From: Actinomycetota bacterium
GTDB taxonomy: Bacteria > Actinomycetota > Actinomycetes > Nanopelagicales > Nanopelagicaceae
NCBI GenBank assembly: GCA_947450545.1
Contig: CANFVU010000003.1
Coordinates: forward strand, 50,263-114,262
Direction: 5' to 3'
DNA: 64,000 bases
Shown here: piece after piece, positions 53,559-63,115 of the stretch
How positions within the stretch are numbered: position 1 is the first letter of the stretch
Layout of the letters: the number at the start of each line of letters is the position of its first letter
Notes under the pieces: generated by a model
The model's database searches: none
What the model saw: the letters and a program-made list of their open reading frames with translations, nothing else
Told to the model about the DNA's origin: nothing
Program-made: the position numbers and the translations under genes

Positions 53559-55895
53559 GTGCCCAAAGCCTGGAGTGATGACGCGCCTGCCCCAATGGTG
53601 CTTCAGGAACATGCTCATCTGAAGGATCCATTTGTATACAAATTAAAGAAATTCTTCTTGGGTAACCCGCTTAACCGTCACTCTCTCTCACACCAACGCC
53701 TTTCAAAGAAATTTGCTCTAGGAATTCTCTCCTCAGACTGCATCTCTTCTTCGGCATATGGCAGCGAGCAGATTCTTTTGGCTCTACTTCCTGCATTTGG
53801 ATTAGCTGCTTTTAATATTTTGATGCCGATGACTGCGATTGTTTTGGCAGTCCTCGTCATCGTCACGATTTCATATCGTGAAGTTGTGCAGATTTACACA
53901 AAATCTGGCGGCGCATACGTTGTCTCTCGAGACAATCTAGGACCACTCTTTTCGCAGATTGCGGCAGTTGCGCTTATGTTGGATTACATCGTTACGGTGG
54001 CAATCCAATCCTCTGCAGGTATCGATGCGATCATCTCAACTTTCACTGGCTTACATCCTTATAAGTTATGGATGACTCTTGCTGTTATTGCTCTTCTTAC
54101 TTTTGGAAATCTTCGCGGAGTAAAAGAAGCTGGAGCAGCTTTCGCACTCCCTACATATCTCTTTGTACTGTCACTTGTAACCATTTTTGGAATGGGTATC
54201 TACCGTCTATCGACGGGCACGTTGCCAAAGTTTGATCCAGCCTCACTTCACGGTGCAGTCGCAATTGGTGAAGCAAAGGGACTCTTGAATTTTGCTGCAA
54301 TATTTATTTTGCTTCGGGCTTTTGCCAACGGCGGCTCTTCCCTTACTGGGCTGGAAGCGATCTCTGATGGCGTCTCACTTTTCCGCGAACCTGAAGGCGT
54401 GAACGCTCGTAAGACTCTCGTCGTCATGTCAGCAATCCTTGGATCACTCGTCTTTGGAGTCTCTTATTTCGCACATCGCACCTGGGCAACACCGTATGAA
54501 ACCGGCTCCCCAACGGTCATTTCGCAAATTGCACATGCAACGCTTGGTTCAGGCACATTCGGAAACATCATGTTCTATGTTGTTCAGGGTACGACGATGT
54601 TGATTCTGATTACAGGCGCAAATACCGCTTTCTCTGGCTTCCCATACCTCGTTAATTTCGTTGCAAATGATGGTTTCTTGCCTCGCCAACTCACCAAGCG
54701 CGGCCACAGACTCGCATTCTCTAACGGCATCATTCTTCTTTCTGTAGGCGCTGTTGCTCTTGTTTTAATCACGGGCGCTTCAGTCAACCATCTCGTCGCT
54801 TTCTACGCTCTTGGAGTATTCACTGGTTTTGCCCTCGTGGGCTTTGGAATGGGCAAACGCGCACTCACTAATAAAGGACGCGGTTGGATTTACAAAGCTG
54901 CAGTCAATTATGTATCTGGAGTTGTATCCGCTGTCATCATCGTCATCTTTGCAATTGTTAAATTTACAGAGGGCGCTTGGGTAATTCTCGCAATTACACC
55001 TGTCATTGTTTATGCACTTATTCGCTTGAATGGACAGTACCGTCGCGAGCAAGCTGCGCTACGTGTCGGAGTTGGTGAAGATCGCGCAACATCGATTACC
55101 CGCCACGACGCAACTGTTCTTGTCGATGCTGTTGATTTAGCAACGCTTGGAACTGTTCGTTACGCGCGATCACTTAAGCCGCGCAATCTCAATGCAGTTC
55201 ATTTTGTTATTGATGATCGACATGCAGAAGAAATTAAGGATGCATGGGCAATTAACCCCGCAGTCGCCGACGTTGCACTCGAACTCATCGATTGCCCTGA
55301 CCGTCGTATTCCAAATGCTGCTGTGGACTATGCCATTCGAAATACTCAAGCACCAAATGTTGAACTTACTCTTTTGCTTCCTCGCCGAGCATATTCAGCA
55401 GTGCTCGGACGTTTGCTTCATGATCAAACTGCTGATGAGATTGCAAAACCAATTTCACAACTTCCTCGCGTTGTTGCAACGATTGTTCCTTTCGACGTCA
55501 CGCGTGTTCTTTCACATGATGTCCCTACTGAAAGCGCTGAGCCTGAAGTTAAGAAAGAGCCAGCTGCTGGGCTTCGCCGTGTGACTGATGAAGTAAACCC
55601 AGTTGTAGATAATTCACATTATTCTGAAAGCCTTATTCCTATTAATGGTGCAGTGTGGCGCCGCCGTGCGCATGTGCGCGGCAAAGTGACCGCCATCCGC
55701 ACAGCTCCATCGGGTTCAACTCCACGCGTTGAGATCGAGATTTGGGATGAAACCGGTGGAATCACCCTTCAATTCCTCGGCCGCCGAGAGGTTATTGGGC
55801 TCGAAGTAGGCTCAACTTTGTGCGCTGAGGGAATGGTTGGCGAAGATGATGGAGCGCTGACAATCCTCAATCCATCGTATGAAATCGTTATTTAA
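53559..55895 (+). CDS. APC-family permease fused to a C-terminal OB-fold domain
   Basis: This 778-residue protein begins with an APC-superfamily transporter (membrane helices at about 55-490, opening SSDCISSSAYGSEQILLALLP). A cytosolic region at about 500-690 resembles a USP-like domain (ATVLVDAVDLATLGT, VELTLLLPRRAY). The last ~75 residues, starting WRRRAHVRGKVTAIR, look like an OB-fold (ITLQFLGRREVIG). In mycobacteria an APC permease gene and an OB-fold gene lie near each other and near TrkA-like genes, so this is probably a fusion of neighbours, perhaps for K+ or amino-acid transport. The substrate is not known. Confidence 0.83.
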   Translation: MPKAWSDDAPAPMVLQEHAHLKDPFVYKLKKFFLGNPLNRHSLSHQRLSKKFALGILSSDCISSSAYGSEQILLALLPAFGLAAFNILMPMTAIVLAVLVIVTISYREVVQIYTKSGGAYVVSRDNLGPLFSQIAAVALMLDYIVTVAIQSSAGIDAIISTFTGLHPYKLWMTLAVIALLTFGNLRGVKEAGAAFALPTYLFVLSLVTIFGMGIYRLSTGTLPKFDPASLHGAVAIGEAKGLLNFAAIFILLRAFANGGSSLTGLEAISDGVSLFREPEGVNARKTLVVMSAILGSLVFGVSYFAHRTWATPYETGSPTVISQIAHATLGSGTFGNIMFYVVQGTTMLILITGANTAFSGFPYLVNFVANDGFLPRQLTKRGHRLAFSNGIILLSVGAVALVLITGASVNHLVAFYALGVFTGFALVGFGMGKRALTNKGRGWIYKAAVNYVSGVVSAVIIVIFAIVKFTEGAWVILAITPVIVYALIRLNGQYRREQAALRVGVGEDRATSITRHDATVLVDAVDLATLGTVRYARSLKPRNLNAVHFVIDDRHAEEIKDAWAINPAVADVALELIDCPDRRIPNAAVDYAIRNTQAPNVELTLLLPRRAYSAVLGRLLHDQTADEIAKPISQLPRVVATIVPFDVTRVLSHDVPTESAEPEVKKEPAAGLRRVTDEVNPVVDNSHYSESLIPINGAVWRRRAHVRGKVTAIRTAPSGSTPRVEIEIWDETGGITLQFLGRREVIGLEVGSTLCAEGMVGEDDGALTILNPSYEIVI

Positions 55896-55898
55896 TTT

Positions 55899-56354
55899 CT
55901 AACGTAATTTCTCAAAAAACTCTTTCAGAATTTCAGCACATTCTTCTTCCATGACACCTGAGATAACTTCAACTTGATGTGGCGCTCGTGGATCACGCAG
56001 CACGTCCCACACTGAACCCACTGCTCCTGCTTTTTCATCCCACGCACCAAAAACAACTGTCTTGACTCGCGCTTGTGCGATTGCACCTGCGCACATTGCG
56101 CAAGGTTCGAGAGTGACAACGAGAGTCATTCCATCTAAACGCCAACTTCCTTTTGCTTTAGCTGCTTTTCGCAGAGCAACAATTTCGGCATGCGCTGATG
56201 GATCGTTCTCTTCTTCACGCTGATTGCGGCCTTCTCCAAATATTTCGCCCATGGTGTCCATTACAACTGCACCAACAGGAACATCGCCGGAAGAGAAAGC
56301 ATCCTGCGCGATTATCAACGCGCGACGCATTGCTATCTCATGAAAAGTTGACAT
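55899..56354 (-). CDS. tadA: tRNA-specific adenosine deaminase
   Basis: TadA converts A34 of tRNA-Arg(ACG) to inosine. The 151-residue protein has the zinc deaminase motifs HAE at residues 55-57 and PCAMC at 84-88 (Cys85, Cys88), followed by AIAQARVKTVVFGA. The length is normal. It is preceded by its usual actinobacterial partner gene with a 3-base gap, and its stop lies three bases from the stop of the convergent APC gene. Confidence 0.95.
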   Translation of the reverse strand: MSTFHEIAMRRALIIAQDAFSSGDVPVGAVVMDTMGEIFGEGRNQREEENDPSAHAEIVALRKAAKAKGSWRLDGMTLVVTLEPCAMCAGAIAQARVKTVVFGAWDEKAGAVGSVWDVLRDPRAPHQVEVISGVMEEECAEILKEFFEKLR

Positions 56355-56357
56355 CGG

Positions 56358-56813
56358 TTATGCCAAAAGCTCCGAGAACTGTTCTCCAAATCCTAAACGC
56401 CATGCAATTGCTTCAATTTGTTCATCAGGAAAAAGATCTTCATCTGATGCAAGAGTTTCGAGTTCCATTGCGCTCATCCCATGATCAGAAAGTAAATCAA
56501 CATCTCCGCCAGGTTGAGAATCATCATCTTCTTCAGGGACTGGAAGATCTAATAGATCGATGAGATCTGATGCGATGTCATATTCATTTGCATATGTAAC
56601 ATCGCTGATCATCATTTGTGTTTGCGCACCAAGTGTTCGCGCAACAATAAAGAATTCATCGTCGATTGCAATGAGCGCGAAAGTTCCGCCGTTTACACGC
56701 TTAGATTTAAGGTCATCGAGCACTGCAGACATATCGTTTGGATCTTCAAGAAGTTGAACATTCCAACGACCATCTTCGTGCCAAGCAAGTACGCCATAGT
56801 CTTGGTCAGCCAT
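56358..56813 (-). CDS. tRNA adenosine deaminase-associated protein
   Basis: This acidic 151-residue protein has the start DYGVLAWHEDGRWNVQLLED and later FFIVARTLGAQTQMMISDVTYA, matching the small actinobacterial family found next to tadA and named after it. Its biochemical role is unknown. There are several short acidic stretches (EEDDDSQPGGD) that may be flexible. It is the first gene of the tadA pair, behind a GGGGG ribosome-binding site. Confidence 0.88.
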   Translation of the reverse strand: MADQDYGVLAWHEDGRWNVQLLEDPNDMSAVLDDLKSKRVNGGTFALIAIDDEFFIVARTLGAQTQMMISDVTYANEYDIASDLIDLLDLPVPEEDDDSQPGGDVDLLSDHGMSAMELETLASDEDLFPDEQIEAIAWRLGFGEQFSELLA

Positions 56814-56887
56814 GAGACGCCCCCTTTATGCTCGATGCTGTTAATACTGTCACTTCCCAGAGTATGGGACAAGAGTCATTTCCCCGC

Positions 56888-56893
56888 TATCGT
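56888..56893 (+). promoter_or_regulatory. -10 element for upp (leaderless spacing)
   Basis: TATCGT ends six bases before GTG 56900 and marks that codon as the real start. Confidence 0.5.
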
Positions 56894-56899
56894 GGGAGT

Positions 56900-57538
56900 G
56901 TGAAAATTCATGTCGCCGACCACCCTCTTATTGCTCACAAATTGACCGTTTTGCGCGATGAAAAAACCAATTCACCAACATTTCGTCAATTAACTGAAGA
57001 GCTCGTCATGTTGCTCGCCTATGAAGCAACTCGAGAAGTGAAGACTGTCCCTCTCACAATTCAAACTCCGGTCTCTCAAACAACGGGAAAAATTCTCGCT
57101 AAGCCTCGCCCTGTCGTTGTTCCAATTTTGCGCGCTGGACTTGGAATGCTTGAAGGAATGACTCGCCTGATCCCAACGGCTGAAGTTGGTTTCCTCGGCA
57201 TGGTTCGTGATGAAAAAACTTTGCAAGCATCTACATATGCAAATCGTCTTCCAGAAAATCTTGAAGGACGCCAGTGCTACATCCTTGATCCGATGCTTGC
57301 GACAGGCGGAACTCTCATTGCAGCAATGAATTATCTCATTGAACGTGGCGCAAAAGACATCACAGCAATAACAATCCTTGCCGCGCCAGAAGGAATCAAA
57401 AATGTTCAGGATGCATTCGCATCATCTGACTTCCCAATAACAATCGTTACTGGAGCTTTGGACGAGAAACTCAATGAACACGGGTACATCGTTCCTGGAC
57501 TTGGTGACGCCGGCGATCGCTTATACGGAGTTGTATAA
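56900..57538 (+). CDS. upp: Uracil phosphoribosyltransferase
   Basis: Upp salvages uracil to UMP using PRPP. The 212-residue protein from GTG 56900 starts [16 protein letters not shown] as in other Upp proteins, has [13 protein letters not shown], and the PRPP motif [18 protein letters not shown], with the C-terminal GDAGDRLYG uracil-binding loop. A longer frame to 56828 would add 24 residues unlike any Upp. Its stop abuts the malic enzyme ATG. Confidence 0.95.
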   Translation: MKIHVADHPLIAHKLTVLRDEKTNSPTFRQLTEELVMLLAYEATREVKTVPLTIQTPVSQTTGKILAKPRPVVVPILRAGLGMLEGMTRLIPTAEVGFLGMVRDEKTLQASTYANRLPENLEGRQCYILDPMLATGGTLIAAMNYLIERGAKDITAITILAAPEGIKNVQDAFASSDFPITIVTGALDEKLNEHGYIVPGLGDAGDRLYGVV

Positions 57539-58915
57539 ATGGCAACAACAAGCCCTGGCTATGCAATAACAATCAGAGTCGAAGGACATCCCACAACACA
57601 ACCTGTTGGTTTGATTACTGCAGCGCTTGTTAAAAGTGGTGCGTCAATCACTGCTCTCGATGTTGTTGAATCAACAATTGAGACTGTGGTCATCGACGTT
57701 ACATGCGATGCCATCAACGCTCAACATGCTGAGGAAATTACTGCCGAACTCTCCGCAAATAACGATCTTTCAGTTCGCAAAGTTTCAGATCGCACATTTT
57801 TATTGCACCTTGGCGGCAAAATTGAAGTTACATCAAAGGTTCCACTCAAGACTCGTGATGATCTCTCTCGCGCTTACACCCCTGGCGTTGCTCGTATTTG
57901 TCAGGCAATCGCTGAAGATAAATCAGATGCACGCCGCTTAACTATTAAGCGCAACACTGTTGCCGTTGTTACAGATGGCTCAGCTGTATTGGGTCTTGGA
58001 AATATCGGACCAGAAGCTGCTTTGCCTGTGATGGAAGGAAAAGCTGCTCTATTCAAGCGCTTTGCTGATGTTGATGCGTGGCCAGTCTGCCTTGATACTC
58101 AAGATGTTGATGAGATCGTTCGCACGGTACAGATTCTTGCTCCTGTGTACGGCGGAATTAATCTCGAAGATATTTCCGCTCCTCGTTGTTTCGAAGTAGA
58201 GCGTCGTTTGCGCGACTTGCTTGATATTCCTGTCTTCCACGATGACCAACACGGCACAGCAATTGTTGTTCTCGCAGCTCTCACAAATGCTTTGAAACTT
58301 GTGAAGAAGAACCTTGCAGATGCAAAAATTGTGATGATTGGCGTTGGAGCTGCTGGTACTGCTATCGCACGTTTGCTTGTTGCGAGTGGAGCTCAACACA
58401 TTATTGGTTATGACCGTAAAGGCGTCGTACATGAACACCGCGATGGTGATGATCCAATGCGCACATGGTTCGTCGACAACTGTAATCCAGGTGATTTCCG
58501 AGGTGATGTACACGAAGCACTGAACGGTGCAGACATCTTTATTGGAGTCAGTGGTCCTAATATGATCACAGAAGCCGATGTGAAATCGATGGCACCTGGT
58601 TCCATCGTCTTTGCTCTTGCAAATCCTGATCCAGAAATTGATCCTTCACTTGCTCGCAAGCATGCTGCAGTTGTGGCAACTGGACGAAGCGATCATCCAA
58701 ATCAGATCAACAATGTCTTGGCATTCCCAGGAATTTTCCGTGGACTTTTGGATGGAAACATCACAAAAATCTCCGACAAGATGTTGACTGCCGCAGCGAT
58801 GGCAATTGCTGAATGTGTTTCGCCGGATCAACTCAACGCGAATTTCATTATTCCAAGCGTTTTTGACCCTCGAATTGCTACAGCTGTTGCGAGTGCTGTT
58901 CGTAAAGCGAACTAG
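57539..58915 (+). CDS. NAD-dependent malic enzyme with N-terminal ACT domain
   Basis: This 458-residue enzyme decarboxylates malate to pyruvate, linking the TCA cycle to pyruvate. The first ~80 residues form an ACT-like regulatory domain ([19 protein letters not shown]). The malic core shows [45 protein letters not shown] and the Rossmann motif [13 protein letters not shown]. It shares a transcript with upp. Its last 38 bases overlap the 3' end of the ABC-F gene. Confidence 0.94.
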   Translation: MATTSPGYAITIRVEGHPTTQPVGLITAALVKSGASITALDVVESTIETVVIDVTCDAINAQHAEEITAELSANNDLSVRKVSDRTFLLHLGGKIEVTSKVPLKTRDDLSRAYTPGVARICQAIAEDKSDARRLTIKRNTVAVVTDGSAVLGLGNIGPEAALPVMEGKAALFKRFADVDAWPVCLDTQDVDEIVRTVQILAPVYGGINLEDISAPRCFEVERRLRDLLDIPVFHDDQHGTAIVVLAALTNALKLVKKNLADAKIVMIGVGAAGTAIARLLVASGAQHIIGYDRKGVVHEHRDGDDPMRTWFVDNCNPGDFRGDVHEALNGADIFIGVSGPNMITEADVKSMAPGSIVFALANPDPEIDPSLARKHAAVVATGRSDHPNQINNVLAFPGIFRGLLDGNITKISDKMLTAAAMAIAECVSPDQLNANFIIPSVFDPRIATAVASAVRKAN

Positions 58916-60665
58916 TAACTAGCCACTGCTCTTCTAGATCTTCTATTCGCGCGTTCACTGTTGCGAGTTGTTGTAGAACATCGGCTAACTTCTCGTGTTC
59001 TGTTGCGTATTCCACTTGTGCAATCTGAAGCTCAGCCTCAAGAGAGCGAGCTTTCTCAATCTGCTTCTCGATTTTTGCAATCTCTTTCTTCGCATCTCGG
59101 GCAAGTGCTGCGTTAGAAACCGAACTCTTCACTTCAACTTTGCTTTCCTGAACTTGATTATCAGCACGAAGTCGAAGGTACTCATCGACTCCACCTGGCA
59201 AATCTCGCAAAGTTCCATCACCCATAAGACCTACGAAACGAGTACATACTCTTTCAAGGAAATATCGATCGTGTGAGATCACAAGCAAAGTTCCTGCAAA
59301 AGTATCAAGCAGATCTTCAAGAGCAGTGAGAGTTTCGACATCAAAATCATTTGTTGGCTCATCAAGAAGTAAAACGTTTGGTGAATCCATTAATAGGCGT
59401 GTGAGTTGAAGTCGACGTCGTTCGCCGCCAGAAAGATCTCCGACAGGCGTCCATTGAGATTCGCGATCAAATCCAAGTCGCTCGCACAACTGTGAAGCGG
59501 ACAGTTCTTTTCCACTTCCAATTTCGACATATTTAGCAACATGTTCGACAGCTTCCAGCACACGCCACTCTGGATTGAGTTCCGCTAAATGTTGGGAGAG
59601 AAAAGCTGGTTTAACAGTGATGCCTGTAACGAGTTTGCCTGCGCTCACTTTATGTTCGCCCACAAGAGTGCGCATCAGCGTTGTTTTACCTGAACCATTT
59701 ACTCCGACAATTCCAATTCGATCTGCTGGTCCAATATTCCAATAGACATCATCCAAGAGCTGCTTTTCGCCTGCAGCAAGGGAAATATGCTGACATTCGT
59801 AGACAGTTTTGCCCAAGCGATTGGTTGCAAAATTGAGTAGTTCTGCATCGTTTCGAACTGGCGGTTCATTCTCAATCAAAGTATTGGCTGCTTCTATGCG
59901 GAACTTTGGTTTTGCAGTTCGTGCAGGAGCACCTCGCCGCAGCCACGCTAGCTCTTTGCGTACGAGCATTTCACGCTTACTGTTTTCAACACCAATTTGG
60001 CGCTGACGTTCGGCTTTGGAAAGAACGTAAGCAGAATATCCGCCGTCATATTGTTTTACTTCCCCATCGACAACTTCAAAGATGTAATCGCTGACTTCAT
60101 CAAGGAACCAGCGATCGTGAGTGATGATGACAACGGAGAGGTTTGTTCGAGTTTTAATGTGATTGGCCAGCCATGCAACGCCTTCAACATCTAGGTGGTT
60201 CGTTGGTTCATCCAGCAATAGAAGATCGAGATCTTCAATTAATAACTTTGCCAAGTTAACTCGTCGACGTTCCCCGCCCGAAAGTGCATGAAAGTCTCGA
60301 TCGAGAATTTCATCGCCAAATCCACCAAAGAGCCCGTGCAATACATCGCGAACTCCAGTATTACCTGCCCATTCGTGTGCTGCAGCATCTCCGAGGACTA
60401 CATCTCGAACTGTTGCACCTGGCGCAGCGCTATCTGTCTGCGAAAGCATCCCGACTCGAACGTTCGACGCACGCGAAACGCGACCTTCATCGAGAGGTTC
60501 GATTCCTGCAAGAACTTTCAGCAGCGTAGATTTACCGCCGCCATTTCGCCCAACTACTCCTATACGTTCACCTTCAGAAATTCCGAGGGAAACGTTCAGG
60601 AGTAGCGGCTTAACATCAAAAGCTTTCGAACCTGATTCAAGATTGATCAGATTTCGTTTGGCCAT
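58878..60665 (-). CDS. ABC-F family ATPase (Uup-like)
   Basis: This 595-residue protein has two ABC ATPase domains in one chain and no membrane part. The first Walker A GRNGGGKST is at about 39-47 and the second GVNGSGKTT at about 325; signatures LSGGERRRVNLAKLL and LSGGERRRLQLTRLL and Walker B LLLLDEPTNHLD and VLLLDEPTNDFD flank them. The final ~90 residues form a coiled coil as in Uup. Such proteins act on ribosomes or DNA junctions. TAAGAT six bases before the ATG overlaps the htrA stop codon. Confidence 0.93.
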   Translation of the reverse strand: MAKRNLINLESGSKAFDVKPLLLNVSLGISEGERIGVVGRNGGGKSTLLKVLAGIEPLDEGRVSRASNVRVGMLSQTDSAAPGATVRDVVLGDAAAHEWAGNTGVRDVLHGLFGGFGDEILDRDFHALSGGERRRVNLAKLLIEDLDLLLLDEPTNHLDVEGVAWLANHIKTRTNLSVVIITHDRWFLDEVSDYIFEVVDGEVKQYDGGYSAYVLSKAERQRQIGVENSKREMLVRKELAWLRRGAPARTAKPKFRIEAANTLIENEPPVRNDAELLNFATNRLGKTVYECQHISLAAGEKQLLDDVYWNIGPADRIGIVGVNGSGKTTLMRTLVGEHKVSAGKLVTGITVKPAFLSQHLAELNPEWRVLEAVEHVAKYVEIGSGKELSASQLCERLGFDRESQWTPVGDLSGGERRRLQLTRLLMDSPNVLLLDEPTNDFDVETLTALEDLLDTFAGTLLVISHDRYFLERVCTRFVGLMGDGTLRDLPGGVDEYLRLRADNQVQESKVEVKSSVSNAALARDAKKEIAKIEKQIEKARSLEAELQIAQVEYATEHEKLADVLQQLATVNARIEDLEEQWLVTSSLYEQHSQQL

Positions 60666-60671
60666 ATGGTT

Positions 60672-60677
60672 ATCTTA
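60672..60677 (-). promoter_or_regulatory. -10 element for the ABC-F gene, overlapping the htrA stop
   Basis: TAAGAT on the minus strand ends six bases before ATG 60665. Its first three bases are the htrA stop codon TAA. Confidence 0.5.
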
Positions 60678-61832
60678 GTTTGTCGATGAACCCAGCTTTA
60701 CCGAGAAAACCTTGCTGCCGCCGCTTGGAAGCGTTGCAGTCACTTGAACAGTTGCGCCAGGCGCATATGAGCGAATCTTAACGATTGCTGAAATCTGATC
60801 AGCGACTCGATTTCCATCAATCGCAGTGATGACTGCTCCCACTGGGATTCCTGCTTTTTCTGCAGCTTCACCTGTAACAAGTTGAGAAATCTTTGCCCCA
60901 ACACCGGTGTACGCATTATCGAAATAGACCCCAAGAAGAGGACGAGTACTTGTGTGTGTAGGTGAAGTAATGATTTCTGTGTAGACACGCTTTGCTTCAT
61001 TGATTGGAATTGCAAAACCTAATCCGATATTCCCTGCTTGTCCTGAGACTGATGATCCAGTCGAAGCGATTGCACTATTGACGCCAATGAGGCGACCGAG
61101 TGAATCGGTCAGTGGTCCACCAGAATTTCCTGGATTGATTGCAGCATCCGTTTGGATTGCATCAACATAAGAGTTAACACCTGAAGCTGAGCCACCTGTA
61201 GTTACTGGACGATTTAATGAGGAAACAATTCCTGAAGTCACAGTTCCTGAAAGTCCAAGAGGTGAACCGAATGCAATAACTGAATCACCAATTGAAATTG
61301 AGGATGAATCTCCGATTTGGATGACAGGTAGATTTCCTTTTGAAACTTTGAGAACAGCAAGATCATAATTTGCATCACGGCCTACGATTTTTGCATCAAT
61401 TTGATCGCCGTTGTTGAGTTCAATTTTTATGGTGCCCGAAGTTGCAGCAGCTTCAATCACGTGATTATTGGTCAACACATACGATGAATTTGAATCACTT
61501 TGAATAATGGATCCGCTGCCGGTATCCCCACCGGTCGATGTTGTGACATTGACTGTTACAACTGAAGGCGAAACTTTCTGCACAATAGATTTAATAGATG
61601 TAGAAGGCAGAACAGAGGCGACTCCTTGAGAGAGCGAAATTGCAGTGCGATTTGCAGAACAGACGCCGTTTGATGGAGCTGCATATAAAGCGTTGGTGCG
61701 GTTATCCGCGCAGATGACAGATGAGGATCCGCTAAAAGTCCCGGCTGCTGTAGCAAAACCACCTACTGCTGTCGCGCCGATAATGGTGCCAGCTAGTACT
61801 TTTCCTGCAGTGCTCGATATTTTTAACATCAT
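60675..61832 (-). CDS. HtrA/DegP-type serine protease
   Basis: This 385-residue protein is a membrane-anchored or secreted quality-control protease. The N-terminal hydrophobic stretch (about 11-32) may be an anchor or signal. The trypsin-like triad is His124 in LTNNHVIEAA, Asp157 in YDLAVLKVS and Ser237 in NPGNSGGPL. A PDZ domain follows at about 290-380. The two cysteines in the N-terminal 60 residues (Cys41, Cys58) could form a disulfide. The start is ATG 61832 or the adjacent ATG 61829; a GGAGAG site precedes both. Confidence 0.93.
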   Translation of the reverse strand: MMLKISSTAGKVLAGTIIGATAVGGFATAAGTFSGSSSVICADNRTNALYAAPSNGVCSANRTAISLSQGVASVLPSTSIKSIVQKVSPSVVTVNVTTSTGGDTGSGSIIQSDSNSSYVLTNNHVIEAAATSGTIKIELNNGDQIDAKIVGRDANYDLAVLKVSKGNLPVIQIGDSSSISIGDSVIAFGSPLGLSGTVTSGIVSSLNRPVTTGGSASGVNSYVDAIQTDAAINPGNSGGPLTDSLGRLIGVNSAIASTGSSVSGQAGNIGLGFAIPINEAKRVYTEIITSPTHTSTRPLLGVYFDNAYTGVGAKISQLVTGEAAEKAGIPVGAVITAIDGNRVADQISAIVKIRSYAPGATVQVTATLPSGGSKVFSVKLGSSTN

Positions 61833-61840
61833 CTCTCCTA

Positions 61841-61846
61841 TGTATA
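61841..61846 (-). promoter_or_regulatory. Possible -10 element for htrA
   Basis: TATACA on the minus strand lies eight bases before ATG 61832. The GGAGAG between it and the start would work only if transcription starts further upstream, so the call is uncertain. Confidence 0.3.
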
Positions 61847-61906
61847 TCTTTGTGTTAGGCCTACATCAATGTAATCGTTTAAACCTTGAAGAAAGTCGAG
61901 TGCTCC

Positions 61907-63115
61907 CTAAGAATTATCTGAGAACTGCATATTCCTGACCTGGGGAACAAGCAACGTGGCACCTGTCGCAACTGCTGAAAGAAGCGCAAATATTTCAAGG
62001 GTATGAGTGATTCCGAGCCATGCCGCCAGCGGAGCTGCGATGGCAAGACCCAGCGGACGCAACGAGAGCGACCCCATTCCATCAAAAGCTGAAACGCGTG
62101 AGAGCGAATCCCTCGGAACTTCTTTTTGAAGCGCTGTGGTCCAAATCGCTCCCCACAAATCCAAAGTAATACCCCAGACAAATGCGCAGATTGCAATCAT
62201 CCAAAGTTGAAGTGGATTGGCCATTGAGTAGATGTAGACCGAAACTGAAAATGTCATCACCATTAAGAATCTCATTGGATATTTTGGTTTGATACGCATT
62301 CCCAAAATTGAACCCACGACATAACCAACTGCTTCAGCTGACAGAACAATTGACCACGATTTAGCTCCACTGAAATTTTTGAGTGAAATGAGTGGTCCCA
62401 AAATATTTTCTGCAGCAGCCCAGCACATAACGATGAGCCCAAAAGCTGCAACAATCACAACAATCCAACGGAATGAGAGAAAGACTTTCCATCCGTGACG
62501 TAGGTCCTCGAACATCGAACTTTCTGATTCAGCGGAAACAGTGAGGTGGCGCATGCTGAAAACTATGGCGCCGCAAATAATGAAACTTGCCGCATCAATT
62601 GTGAGCGCGAGTGTTGATCCAATCGTAGATACCAAGATTCCACCGACTGCGGTACCTGAAATAATGGCGATATTCGCTACAAATTGATTGGTGGAGTTAG
62701 CTTTTTGTAAGTCATCTTCATCAACCAAAGCTGGCATCAATCCGCCAAATGCTGGCCAGAAAACTCCCCATGACAGACCAAAAGTGACGTTAACTATGAC
62801 GAAGACTGCGGTAGGCACATGGCCGGTACTAAAGAAATATGCCTGAACTAAAAATGCGCTTCCACCGATGATATCCATGAGCCCTAACACGCGAACTCGA
62901 CCAAATTTGTCTGCAATAACTCCGCCCATGGGAGACATGCACAGCATCGCAATCGTTTGGATTCCTAATAACCATCCGAGGAGAGAAGCGCTGCCTCCGC
63001 GCATGTGGAGAATGCCGAATGCCAAAGCGATTGGACCCATTCCATTTCCAAAGTTGGAGATAAAACGAGCTATGAGAAAGCGTCGATAATGGGGACGCGC
63101 AAGAATTTCGCGCAT
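61907..63115 (-). CDS. MFS transporter (EntS-like)
   Basis: This 402-residue membrane protein has 12 predicted helices. FGNGMGPIALAFGIL in helix 1, the loop SPMGGVIADKFGRVRVL between helices 2 and 3 (the MFS loop motif), and a long central loop fit the EntS/major facilitator exporter type. The substrate is unknown. It abuts the preceding small gene at 63116 with no gap. A 74-base gap separates it from htrA; nothing else is recognised there apart from the htrA promoter. Confidence 0.85.
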   Translation of the reverse strand: MREILARPHYRRFLIARFISNFGNGMGPIALAFGILHMRGGSASLLGWLLGIQTIAMLCMSPMGGVIADKFGRVRVLGLMDIIGGSAFLVQAYFFSTGHVPTAVFVIVNVTFGLSWGVFWPAFGGLMPALVDEDDLQKANSTNQFVANIAIISGTAVGGILVSTIGSTLALTIDAASFIICGAIVFSMRHLTVSAESESSMFEDLRHGWKVFLSFRWIVVIVAAFGLIVMCWAAAENILGPLISLKNFSGAKSWSIVLSAEAVGYVVGSILGMRIKPKYPMRFLMVMTFSVSVYIYSMANPLQLWMIAICAFVWGITLDLWGAIWTTALQKEVPRDSLSRVSAFDGMGSLSLRPLGLAIAAPLAAWLGITHTLEIFALLSAVATGATLLVPQVRNMQFSDNS

